NCBI GenBank assembly: GCA_002455255.1
Contig: DKKL01000048.1
Location: 1-43,972, forward strand
DNA length: 43,972 nucleotides
Direction: 5' to 3'
Source: Candidatus Tepidiaquacellales bacterium UBA6667
Lineage (GTDB): Bacteria > Bacteroidota > Ignavibacteria > Tepidaquicellales > Tepidaquicellaceae
The notes under the pieces: model-generated
The model's database searches: none
What the model saw: the letters and a program-made list of their open reading frames with translations, nothing else
What the model was told of the DNA's origin: nothing
Part shown: in pieces, positions 25,651-33,607 of the stretch
Position numbering within the stretch: position 1 is the stretch's first letter
Layout of the letters: the number at the start of each line of letters is the position of its first letter
Program-made: the position numbers and the translations under genes

Positions 25651-27083
25651 AATATATACCTGCTTAAATCTCTGTTTTTAACAACATTGTGTAACCTGTC
25701 TGTTACCATTTCTTTTGAAATTTCAATCCTTTTCTTTTTAATTTTATCTGGCACATCAAACAAAATATCTTCGAGTAAATTAGATAAAATTGTGTGCAAT
25801 CTTCTCGCACCAATATTTTCAACATTTTCATTTACTTCGGCTGCTATTTTCGCAATTTCCATAATACTCTCATCTGTAAATTCAAGATCAACTCCTTCAG
25901 TTTGCAAAAGAGCAGTATATTGTTTTATCAGTGCATTTTCAGGTTTTGTTAATATCTGATAAAACTCTTCGAAACCAAGACTTTCAAGCTCAACTCTGAT
26001 AGGAAATCTACCCTGCAATTCAGGAATTAAATCGCTTGGTTTTGCTACGTGAAATGCACCCGAAGCAATAAACAATATGTGGTCAGTTTTTACCGGTCCA
26101 TATTTTGTTATAACAGTTGACCCTTCAACAATTGGCAATAAATCTCTTTGGACACCTTCACGGGACACATCAGGATTTGAATTTCCTGATTGGCGACCTG
26201 CAATTTTATCAATTTCATCAATAAAAATTATTCCGCTATTTTGAACTTTATCTATAGATTCCTTTATTACATTATCCATATCAATCAGTTTATTTGCCTC
26301 ATCCTGAGTTAAAACTTTTTTTGCATCAGCTACTGAAAGTTTTCTTTTCTTAGATTTTTTTGGCATCATATTCCCAAATAATTCACCAATATTCAAACCC
26401 ATTTCTTCAAGTCCTACCGGTCCCAGAACCTGCAGCATAGGAGTATTATCTGTTGATAAATCTAATTCAATTGTACGGTTGTCGAGTTTTCCTGCCAATA
26501 ACTGCTCTTTCAACTTTTCTCTTGTTTCAATATTTTTTTCAGTTTCATATAAACTTTCTTCAGTAGTAATTTCAGTTTTCTTTTTTATGGGTGGCAATAA
26601 AATATCAAGTATGCGTTCGATTGCATTTTCCTGAGCTTTTATCTGAACTTCCTTTAATTTTTCAGATTTAACCATATTAACACCGAGATCAGTAATTTCT
26701 CTGACCATTGATTCCACATCTCTCCCGACATATCCGACTTCTGTAAATTTTGATGCTTCTATTTTAAGAAATGGAGCATTCGCAAGTTTCGAAATTCTTC
26801 TTGCGATTTCAGTTTTTCCTACACCTGTTGGACCTATCATAATTATATTATTGGGCATAATTTCTTCCCGAAGATTATCTTTTACAGATTGTCTTCTCCA
26901 TCTGTTTCTTAATGCGATTGCAACTGATTTTTTGGCATTTCTTTGCCCAATAATATATTTATCAAGTTCTGCTACAATTTCAGATGGTGTTAACTGATTA
27001 ATTTTTTTTTCGGAATTTTTTCCGTTCTTTATTATATCTAAAGTTATTTTAGCTTTTTTACTTTTTGATTTTTCTAATTCCAT
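25647..27083 (-). CDS. hslU: HslU ATPase subunit of the HslVU protease
   Basis: 478 residues, ATG start. The hexameric AAA+ unfoldase feeds substrates to HslV. Walker A is GPTGVGKT (84-91), Walker B GIIFIDEIDK, sensor region FIASGAFHVAKPSDLIPELQGR, and the C-terminus ends RYIL, close to the conserved tail that docks into HslV. Compared with the E. coli protein (443 residues) it has a Lys-rich N-terminal extension of about 30 residues and a longer I-domain. No internal start would trim the extension without losing TPSEIVAELDKYIIGQ. It overlaps hslV by one base (TAATG). Confidence 0.97.
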   Translation of the reverse strand: MELEKSKSKKAKITLDIIKNGKNSEKKINQLTPSEIVAELDKYIIGQRNAKKSVAIALRNRWRRQSVKDNLREEIMPNNIIMIGPTGVGKTEIARRISKLANAPFLKIEASKFTEVGYVGRDVESMVREITDLGVNMVKSEKLKEVQIKAQENAIERILDILLPPIKKKTEITTEESLYETEKNIETREKLKEQLLAGKLDNRTIELDLSTDNTPMLQVLGPVGLEEMGLNIGELFGNMMPKKSKKRKLSVADAKKVLTQDEANKLIDMDNVIKESIDKVQNSGIIFIDEIDKIAGRQSGNSNPDVSREGVQRDLLPIVEGSTVITKYGPVKTDHILFIASGAFHVAKPSDLIPELQGRFPIRVELESLGFEEFYQILTKPENALIKQYTALLQTEGVDLEFTDESIMEIAKIAAEVNENVENIGARRLHTILSNLLEDILFDVPDKIKKKRIEISKEMVTDRLHNVVKNRDLSRYIL

Positions 27084-27625
27084 TATTTACTTAGTTCCTC
27101 TACTGATATATTATTATTAGTGTAAATACAAATATCTGCTGCCTGCTCCAATGATTCTTTAACAATTTCTTTCGCATTAAGTTTCGAATACTTAACTAAC
27201 ATTCGAGCAGCCACAAGTGCAAATTGTCCGCCTGAACCGATTGCTACAATTTTATCATCCGGTTCAATTATGTCACCGGTTCCGGAAATTACAAACGCTC
27301 TTTCATTATCCAAAACAGCCAAAAGTGCTTCAAGTCTTCTAAGATATTTATCAGACCTCCACTCTTTAGCCATTTCCACCGCAGCTCTTGAAAGATTACC
27401 CTTGTATTCATCAAGTTTAGATTCAAATTTTTCAAACAACGTGAAAGCGTCAGATGTAGAACCGGCAAACCCTGCAAGAATTTTGCCGTTGTATAATTTT
27501 CTGATTTTTTTTGCTGAATGTTTCATTACTGTACTGCCCATTGTAACCTGTCCGTCACTTCCGATTACTGTTTTACCGTCTTTTATTAATCCTATTACGG
27601 TAGTTGATCTTATTTTTTCTCTCAT
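27083..27625 (-). CDS. hslV: HslV peptidase subunit (threonine protease)
   Basis: 180 residues, ATG start. It forms the double-hexamer proteolytic core of the HslVU heat-shock protease. The mature N-terminus is expected at T8 in RSTTVIGLIKDGK, after a seven-residue propeptide (MREKIRS) that would need to be removed. Typical HslV blocks are VIGSDGQVTMG, KILAGFAGSTSDAFTLFE, RRLEALLAVLD and VVAIGSGGQFALVAAR-like (KIVAIGSGGQFALVAAR). It overlaps rpoN upstream by 4 nt (ATGA) and hslU downstream by 1 nt. Confidence 0.97.
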   Translation of the reverse strand: MREKIRSTTVIGLIKDGKTVIGSDGQVTMGSTVMKHSAKKIRKLYNGKILAGFAGSTSDAFTLFEKFESKLDEYKGNLSRAAVEMAKEWRSDKYLRRLEALLAVLDNERAFVISGTGDIIEPDDKIVAIGSGGQFALVAARMLVKYSKLNAKEIVKESLEQAADICIYTNNNISVEELSK

Positions 27626-29094
27626 AGTTTTCTTCTTAATCTTGCTTTAGGAATATTCATTGCTTCTCTGTATTTAGCAACTGTTCTTCTTGCAATTTTA
27701 AATCCAAGATTATTCAGTTCATTTGCCAAATCATCATCAGTAAATGGTTTCGCTGAATTTTCTTTTTCTATTATTTCTTTAATTTTATTTTTAATTTCTT
27801 TAGTTGATATATCATCACCATCTTCGTTTTTCAGATAATTACTGAAAAAGAATTTCAATTCATATATACCGAAATCAGTTTGAACATATTTCCCTCTCAC
27901 AGTTCTGCTGACTGTTGAAATATCCATGTTTATATCTTCTGCTACGTCTTTTTCATACATCGGTTTCAAACCTTCACCTTTATTTTCAAAAAAATCAAAT
28001 TGACGTATTAAAATACTGTTCATTACTTTCATCATAGTTTCTCTGCGGGATTTTATCGCGTCTAAAAACCATTTTGCTCGTTCAAAATTTACCTGAACAA
28101 AATCTTTAGTTTCTTTTGTCAATTTTGTTTTCTCATTCATTATCATATTTCTATAACCGTTGTTTAGTCTCAGCTGTGGTATGCCTTTATCATTTAATGT
28201 AACTATATATTCCTCATCTTTTTTCGTTACTATCAAATCAGGATAAATATAAGTTTGGTCTATTAATGATTCTGAAATTCCGGGTTTCGGATTTAATTTT
28301 GATATAGTATCAAAAACTTTATTTACCGTTTCCTGATCAACCTGTAATTCCTTGCAAATTTTTTCATAATTTTTTAGTCTGAATTCCTCAAAATAATTAT
28401 TTAAAATCTTATCACATAAATTTTTTATTCGAGAGTCAATTGCAAGCTCATCCAATTGTGTCAAAAGACAATCAACTAAATTTCTGGAAGCAATACCAAC
28501 GGGTTCAAATCTTTTAATTAAGTCTAATACAGTTTTAACTTCATCTAAAGTGAATGATTCATTCTCATATTCTGTTCCATATTTCATTCTCTCAATTTCA
28601 GCCAATAGTTCTTCATCTGTTTCTCTTAGATAACCGTCTTCGTCTAAATTTCCTATAATATGTTCTCCAATGTAAATCTCTTTATCAGAAATTCCTGACA
28701 TATGCAATTGAGAGATTAAGTTATCCGAAAATGAAGTTTCATCCTTCCACATATTTTCAAGCTTATAACTTTCATTTTCTTTGAAATCAAGATTTGTTTT
28801 ATATCCGTCTGAATCATTTTCAAAATAATCATCCCAGTTATATTCGTCAGCTTTTGAATTATCATCGGAGTTCTCAGTATCATCTGCAGTTTTATCTTTT
28901 TCAGTAGATTCTGCCTCCTGAGTTGGCGATTCCATTTCAACAATTTCCAAATCTTCAAGGAATGGATTTAACTCCAGTTCTTGCTTCATCATTTGCTCTA
29001 ATGCAATAGTCGGAACAGCCAAAAGACTTTGCCTCTGAATAATCTGAGGCAATATTTTTTGATTTAATTTCTGACTTTGAGTTTGTTTTAACAT
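27622..29094 (-). CDS. rpoN: RNA polymerase sigma-54 factor
   Basis: 490 residues, ATG start. The alternative sigma factor recognises -24/-12 promoters and needs AAA+ enhancer-binding activators. Region I is Gln/Leu-rich (KQTQSQKLNQKILPQIIQRQ start). Region II (about 55-110) is strongly acidic. The core-binding region follows, then a helix-turn-helix (DINMDISTVSRTVRGKYV). The RpoN box is ARRTVAKYRE at residues 468-477, a match to the invariant motif. It is embedded between a YkgJ-type protein (7-nt overlap) and hslV (4-nt overlap). No enhancer-binding protein gene is in the window. Confidence 0.97.
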   Translation of the reverse strand: MLKQTQSQKLNQKILPQIIQRQSLLAVPTIALEQMMKQELELNPFLEDLEIVEMESPTQEAESTEKDKTADDTENSDDNSKADEYNWDDYFENDSDGYKTNLDFKENESYKLENMWKDETSFSDNLISQLHMSGISDKEIYIGEHIIGNLDEDGYLRETDEELLAEIERMKYGTEYENESFTLDEVKTVLDLIKRFEPVGIASRNLVDCLLTQLDELAIDSRIKNLCDKILNNYFEEFRLKNYEKICKELQVDQETVNKVFDTISKLNPKPGISESLIDQTYIYPDLIVTKKDEEYIVTLNDKGIPQLRLNNGYRNMIMNEKTKLTKETKDFVQVNFERAKWFLDAIKSRRETMMKVMNSILIRQFDFFENKGEGLKPMYEKDVAEDINMDISTVSRTVRGKYVQTDFGIYELKFFFSNYLKNEDGDDISTKEIKNKIKEIIEKENSAKPFTDDDLANELNNLGFKIARRTVAKYREAMNIPKARLRRKL

Positions 29095-29651
29095 TTTTTT
29101 AAATGACTTTCCTTAATTTCATTATATGTTTCATTTCCAAATTCTCTAACCAATGCATCTTTAGTAAATTCAAATACTGATATATCATTTTTTTCACCAT
29201 TGATAATTGCATCACTACATTCAGTAAAATATTCATACCTTAAAACTTCCCTATCATTACCTGAAATTCTAATTGGGAATAACTGACACGAAATTGGTTT
29301 TCGAAATTTTATTTTATTCAAAAAATATAATTTTTCAAAAATACATTTCGCAATATTATTTTCTCGGACTGAAAAAACACAGTCTCTTTGCTTAATATTA
29401 TTTAAATAAAATTTATTTTCATATTCTAAAAAAAATCCTTCATTTTCCAAAACTTCAAGATTTTTATCCGGTAAATTTTCTTTTACCAAAGGCAAATGAT
29501 TTCTGATTTCAGCAATTTCAGATTCCAATATTGGAGCACCAAGATCGCTATACATTGTGCAACATCCACCTTTACATTTATTTAATTCACATTTGAATTT
29601 AACAGAAAATATTCTGTCATCAATAATATATTTTGATAAATCTTTTAACAT
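29088..29651 (-). CDS. DUF3109 / YkgJ-like cysteine-cluster protein
   Basis: 187 residues, ATG start. The Cys pattern C21-x4-C26-x3-C30-C31 in FKCELNKCKGGCC, with further cysteines in QRDCVF, AKCIF and PISCQLFPIRI, marks the DUF3109 family, a relative of YkgJ proteins thought to bind an Fe-S or zinc centre. The biochemical role is not established. Homologues are widespread in Bacteroidota-related genomes. It overlaps dprA (7 nt) and rpoN (7 nt), so it is translated as part of that operon. Confidence 0.85.
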   Translation of the reverse strand: MLKDLSKYIIDDRIFSVKFKCELNKCKGGCCTMYSDLGAPILESEIAEIRNHLPLVKENLPDKNLEVLENEGFFLEYENKFYLNNIKQRDCVFSVRENNIAKCIFEKLYFLNKIKFRKPISCQLFPIRISGNDREVLRYEYFTECSDAIINGEKNDISVFEFTKDALVREFGNETYNEIKESHLKKC

Positions 29652-30775
29652 TTTAAAAAATACTTTCCTGGTAATTGCTTCACTATACCTTTAAATTCGA
29701 GTGTTAACAAATTTACTAAACAATCTGAAATACTTAACCCTGAGTTTTCATTTATTTTATCTATATGGACCGGTTCATTACTCAAGAGTTTATAAATTGT
29801 TAACTCATAAGAAGTAAGATTATTTAAATCAAAATCGACTTTATCAGTAACATTAGTTTTTTTATTGATTTCAATATTTAATTTGGAGTCGAGTTCAATT
29901 AATATATCATCTACATTTGTAACTAATTTTGCAAATCCTTTTTTAATGAGTTCGTTTGTGCCGAAAGATTCTTTCGAAGTTATATTTCCGGGGATAGCAA
30001 ACAATTCCCTATTCTGATCTAATGCATATTCCGCAGTAATCAAAGAACCACCTTTTAAACCTGATTCGACAATTACTGTTCCTAAACTGATACCACTTAT
30101 TATCCTGTTTCTCTTGGGAAAATTAATTTTGTCAGGTTCGGTACCCGGTAAATATTCTGAAATAACTGCACCATTCTCAATAATTGCGTCATATAACTTT
30201 TTACTTCCACGTGGATAAACAAAATCTACTCCACATCCTAATACAGCATAAGTCTTATTTCCGTTTTGAATACATTTTTTATGAGCAACTGAATCTATCC
30301 CAAGAGCCATTCCGCTTATAATCATTAAATTATATTTTACTAAATCACTTGTAATCTTGCTGCAAATAAAATTACCATATTCAGAAGGATTTCTCGTCCC
30401 GACTATTCCAATAGATTTTTCATCTTCTTGTGAAAGTGAACCTTTATAAAACAAATATACCGGAGTGTCATAAATGTTTTTAAGATTTTTGGGGAAGTTA
30501 TCATCTAAGATTGTTACAATTTTTATTTCCCCTTTCTCACAAATTTCTAATAATCTGCTTAAACTATCATTGATTTCATTGAGATTTTTCTGTGCTTTTA
30601 GAATTTCATTTGCAATTTTTTCACTTATCCCGTCAATATTTATTAATTCTTTTATGGAAAGAGAAAATAATTTATCAATTGAATCAATTCTATTGATAAT
30701 ATTACAAATACGGACATTGCCTAATAGCTTAACCGCATTTAAAAAATATAAATATTTTAAATTTTCTAAATTCAA
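29645..30775 (-). CDS. dprA: DNA-processing protein DprA (Smf)
   Basis: 376 residues if TTG at 30775 is used. That start lies 16 nt beyond the permease stop and gives MNLENLKYLYFLNAVKLLG, a normal DprA beginning. An ATG at 30820 would add 15 residues overlapping the permease and looks less likely. DprA loads RecA onto incoming single-stranded DNA in transformation. The Rossmann core shows IGIVGTRNPSEYG, ISGMALGIDSVAH, VLGCGVDFVYPR, FPKRNRIISGIS, VVESGLKGGSLITAEYAL and FAIPGNI. N-terminal SAM/HhH-like and C-terminal winged-helix parts flank it. No com genes are in the window, so transformability cannot be judged. Confidence 0.93.
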   Translation of the reverse strand: MNLENLKYLYFLNAVKLLGNVRICNIINRIDSIDKLFSLSIKELINIDGISEKIANEILKAQKNLNEINDSLSRLLEICEKGEIKIVTILDDNFPKNLKNIYDTPVYLFYKGSLSQEDEKSIGIVGTRNPSEYGNFICSKITSDLVKYNLMIISGMALGIDSVAHKKCIQNGNKTYAVLGCGVDFVYPRGSKKLYDAIIENGAVISEYLPGTEPDKINFPKRNRIISGISLGTVIVESGLKGGSLITAEYALDQNRELFAIPGNITSKESFGTNELIKKGFAKLVTNVDDILIELDSKLNIEINKKTNVTDKVDFDLNNLTSYELTIYKLLSNEPVHIDKINENSGLSISDCLVNLLTLEFKGIVKQLPGKYFLKC

Positions 30776-30791
30776 AAATTTTATAATAAAT

Positions 30792-31868
30792 TTATTTTGT
30801 AAGCTTTGGATCAAGAGCATCTCTTACTCCGTCACCTAAAAGGTTAACCGCAAAAACGGTTATCATAATTGCCAATGACGGGAAAACTGCCAAACCCCAG
30901 TTTGTTCCGGCGATTAAATATTTATATCCATCAAAAATCATTTGTCCCCAACTTGCAGTAGGCGGCTGAACACCAAGACCAAGAAAGCTTAGACTTGCTT
31001 CAAAAATAATAGCAGTGGCAAGACCAACCGTACCGGTTATAATTACCGGTCCCATACAATTTGGTAAAATATGTCTTAAAATTATTCGCGGAGATTTAAA
31101 CCCTACTGCTTTTGTTGCCTCAATATACTCTGTTTCACGAATCGAAAATATTTGCCCTCTCACAATTCTTGCAATATCAACCCATGCAGTTAATCCAATT
31201 GCGACAAATGCCTGCCAAAAACCTTTTCCAAGAACTACAGAAATTGCAATAACAAATAATATAGAAGGAAAAGCCCATACAACATTGATTATCCACATAA
31301 TAACTTTATCCGTAGTTCCCCTAAAAAATCCTGCTAAGGCACCTAAAATTAATCCCAGAACTATAGCAATACTTTCAGAAATTAATCCTACTGAAAGACT
31401 TATTCTGCTTCCGTATATTAAACGGCTTAATACATCTCTCCCAAATCTGTCTGTGCCGAGCAAAAAAGTTAGAGTTTTAAATGGAGTTTTTTCGTTTAAT
31501 TCAGATTTTGAAATCGTTTTATCCGCATCATTATAATCAATATAATTTATATCATTCCCGGAACTTGAAATTATTTTTTTAATAGGTATATACTGCAGTT
31601 CATTATTGCTTCCTAAATCTTTTTTTATGAGCACTTCACCTTTAAAATTTATAGGTTTGGTAGCAAACTCAAGAATTTGATCATTAGGATCATACGGAGC
31701 AATCCAAGGAGCAAAAATTGCCACAAAAACCATAAATGAAAGAACATATAAACCTACCATCGCAAGTTTATTTCTTTTTAATCTTTTCCAACTGTAATAC
31801 CATAAGCTGCGTCCTGCTTTTGTTTCCGACTCGGTAATTCTGTTTTTTATTTCCTGTATCTCGCTCAT
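30792..31868 (-). CDS. Peptide/nickel-type ABC transporter permease (DppC/OppC family)
   Basis: 358 residues, ATG start that overlaps the preceding permease stop by one base (TAATG). A cytoplasmic start (about 1-30) leads into the first membrane helix NKLAMVGLYVLSFMVFVAIF and the family motif FAPWIAPYDPNDQ. There follows an enlarged periplasmic loop (about 60-130), then LGTDRFGRDVLSRLIYGSRISL and the EAA ATPase-docking loop (EYIEATKAVGFKSPRIILRH, ending HILPN). This is the second of two permeases of a class C oligopeptide importer. The binding protein is two genes upstream; no ATPase gene is near. Confidence 0.95.
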   Translation of the reverse strand: MSEIQEIKNRITESETKAGRSLWYYSWKRLKRNKLAMVGLYVLSFMVFVAIFAPWIAPYDPNDQILEFATKPINFKGEVLIKKDLGSNNELQYIPIKKIISSSGNDINYIDYNDADKTISKSELNEKTPFKTLTFLLGTDRFGRDVLSRLIYGSRISLSVGLISESIAIVLGLILGALAGFFRGTTDKVIMWIINVVWAFPSILFVIAISVVLGKGFWQAFVAIGLTAWVDIARIVRGQIFSIRETEYIEATKAVGFKSPRIILRHILPNCMGPVIITGTVGLATAIIFEASLSFLGLGVQPPTASWGQMIFDGYKYLIAGTNWGLAVFPSLAIMITVFAVNLLGDGVRDALDPKLTK

Positions 31869-32794
31869 TATGAAAGTTTTACCTTAGGATCTAAAAATGC
31901 ATAAACAATATCAACCAAAAAATTGATAACTACAAAAATTATAGCACTAAACAAAACAGTACCTTGAATAACAGGAAAATCCAGTTTTAAAATTGAATCA
32001 ACTGCCAACAAACCAATACCGGGCCAATTGAAAATATATTCGATAAAGAATGCTCCCCCAAGAGTAGCAGCAAGAGAAGCACTTAGCGTAGTAACTACCG
32101 GATTTAAAGCATTTCTTAAAGTATGTTTAAAAATCACTTTTGCATTGCTCAGACCTTTTGCTTTTGCTGTTCTTACATAATCCTGATTCATTACATCAAG
32201 CATTGATGATCTCGTCATTCTTGCTATTATTGCCAATGGTCTTAAAGCAAGAGTTACCATCGGTAAAACCAAATGACTCCAACCTTCGGTTATATAACCG
32301 GATATTGGGAACCACTTTAGAATTGCTCCAAAAATCAAAGCCATTAATAAGGCGAATACGAACTGAGGAATAGAAATCCCTATCAACGCAAATACCATAG
32401 AGAAATTATCTACAAAAGAATATTTTTTTATTGCAGAGACAATACCGATTAAAACTCCTAAAATAGTAGATAAAATCAAAGCACTTGTCGCAAGTAATGC
32501 CGTAGCGGGAAATCTTTGAATTATAGTTGAAGTTACTTCTCTGTTTGTTGAGTAAGACCTGCCTAAGTCACCTTGAACAGCTTTTGATAAAAATTTATAA
32601 TATTGTACGTATAAAGGTTTATTCAATCAGAGTTCATCCCGAACCGCCTCAACAGATTTTACGTCAGCTCTTTGTCCGAGCAACATTCTTGCAGGATCAC
32701 CAGGTATAATATATAATAAACAGAAAGTTACTGTAATAACCCCGAGTATTATTAATAACGAGTAAAAGAAGTTTTTAACAATATATACCCACAT
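31868..32794 (-). pseudogene. Peptide/nickel-type ABC transporter permease (DppB/OppB family), interrupted by in-frame TGA
   Basis: Reading from ATG at 32794 gives MWVYIVKNFFYSLLIILGVI, then IIPGDPARMLLGQRADVKS, VEAVRDEL, then TGA (32629-32627, codon 56), then LNKPLYVQYYKFLSKAVQGD and so on to the stop at 31868, all in one frame. The family has Gly here (DEL-G-L-x-KPL-x-QY), so a GGA to TGA change explains it. The C-terminal 252 residues (from TTG at 32626, directly after the TGA) keep the permease core, including the EAA loop (YVRTAKAKGLSNAKVIFKHTLRNA), but lack the first membrane helix. The gene is either newly inactivated, read through, made in two parts, or hit by a sequence error. It is followed by dppC-like with a 1-nt overlap. 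Confidence 0.8.
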
Positions 32795-32800
32795 ATCAGA

Positions 32801-32850
32801 TTATGTATAAAAAAAAAGTCTCACTAATTTATGCAATATAGTGAGACTTT
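32801..32850 (-). terminator. Rho-independent terminator after the NlpC/P60 gene
   Basis: Inverted repeat AAAGTCTCACTA (32815-32826) / TAGTGAGACTTT (32839-32850), a 12-bp stem with a 12-nt loop. On the minus strand it is followed by an uninterrupted T run (plus-strand A run from about 32809 to 32817). It lies 21 nt after the NlpC stop and only about 20 nt before the permease start, so permease expression needs read-through or another promoter. Confidence 0.85.
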
Positions 32851-32871
32851 AAGATTTAATGAATTTAAATT

Positions 32872-33513
32872 TTATTCAATAACTCTCTTTGCTTTAAGAT
32901 AAGTTCTTGAATAAAAATCAGAAGTTAATGAAGCAACGATAACTCCGGTTTTTGATCCTGAATGGATAAAATATCCATCTTCAAGATAAATACCAACGTG
33001 AGAAACCCTACCTTTGTTCATTGTATCGAAAAATACCAAATCTCCAAATTTCAAATCTTCAGGAGCAACGTCAATACCTACATTTGATTGCTCAAGAGAA
33101 GTTCTTGGGATTGAAATGCCTAATGCCTGATACATTACTGCCTGGCAAAATGCAGAACAATCAATACCACGTTTAGAAGTTCCACCCCAGAGATATGGAG
33201 TGTTAAGATATTCAATAACTTTATACATCACTTCATCACGTTCCATTGTTGATTTTTCATTATAACTTGGAACGAATCTTGAGAGTGAGCTTGAAATTGA
33301 TTCGAGGTTAACCTTATCGATTTTAACTTTTTCTTTTAAGGTGTTGGTGGCTACTAAATTTTTTGAATTAGAGTAATCATTAACACCTGCTTTTAGGTTA
33401 GCTTCTTCTTCAATTTTGGATAGATTTTGAGTTGATGAGCATCCTGAAATTATTACTGATAACCCGAATAGAGATATGAGTAAAAATGACAAGGCGCGCT
33501 TTCCAAAATGCAT
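32872..33513 (-). CDS. NlpC/P60-family lipoprotein (peptidoglycan endopeptidase)
   Basis: 213 residues, ATG start with a good Shine-Dalgarno (AAAAAGGGGA) 7 nt upstream. Lipobox IISGC gives lipid-modified C25. The C-terminal NlpC/P60 domain (about 90-213) has the catalytic C119 in GGTSKRGIDCSAFCQ, H172 in GRVSHVGIYLEDG and H184 in YFIHSGSKTG. The family cleaves D-Glu-to-diamino-acid bonds in cell-wall stem peptides, as in Spr/MepS. It interrupts the order binding protein-permease-permease, with its own promoter candidate and terminator. It may release wall peptides that the neighbouring importer recycles, but that is inference from context. Confidence 0.93.
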   Translation of the reverse strand: MHFGKRALSFLLISLFGLSVIISGCSSTQNLSKIEEEANLKAGVNDYSNSKNLVATNTLKEKVKIDKVNLESISSSLSRFVPSYNEKSTMERDEVMYKVIEYLNTPYLWGGTSKRGIDCSAFCQAVMYQALGISIPRTSLEQSNVGIDVAPEDLKFGDLVFFDTMNKGRVSHVGIYLEDGYFIHSGSKTGVIVASLTSDFYSRTYLKAKRVIE

Positions 33514-33520
33514 TATTTTT

Positions 33521-33529
33521 TCCCCTTTT
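33521..33529 (-). promoter_or_regulatory. Shine-Dalgarno site of the NlpC/P60 gene
   Basis: On the minus strand a purine block AAAAGGGGA stands 7 nt before the ATG at 33513. It supports this start over the in-frame alternatives and fits an independently initiated gene. Confidence 0.6.
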
Positions 33530-33575
33530 TTAATTAATCTAAAGAACGATTTTAAAACAGTTTTACTTTATTAAG

Positions 33576-33607
33576 CAAAAATACTAACTTTATTTTTATT
33601 TATCAAG
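33576..33607 (-). promoter_or_regulatory. Candidate Bacteroidota-type promoter of the NlpC/P60 gene
   Basis: Minus strand: TATTTTTG (33583 to 33576) matches TAnnTTTG exactly, with CTTG (33607 to 33604) 20 nt upstream. The upstream element falls inside the last codons of the binding-protein gene. Element spacing and sequence are the same as in the candidate atp promoter. It would leave a leader of about 60 nt. Confidence 0.5.

Noticed and set aside
30776..30820. ATG at 30820 as the start of dprA
   Set aside because: It lies inside the preceding permease and adds 15 residues that are just the other-frame reading of its C-terminus; TTG at 30775 gives a typical DprA N-terminus.
32627..32629. UGA recoded as glycine (as in code 25) or selenocysteine
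   Set aside because: Several genes in the window end in TGA at their proper family C-termini or start/stop overlaps (11093, 19375, 25647, 27622, 36666), and the family residue is Gly, not Cys. I saw no SECIS-like hairpin directly after the codon, although I could not fold it.
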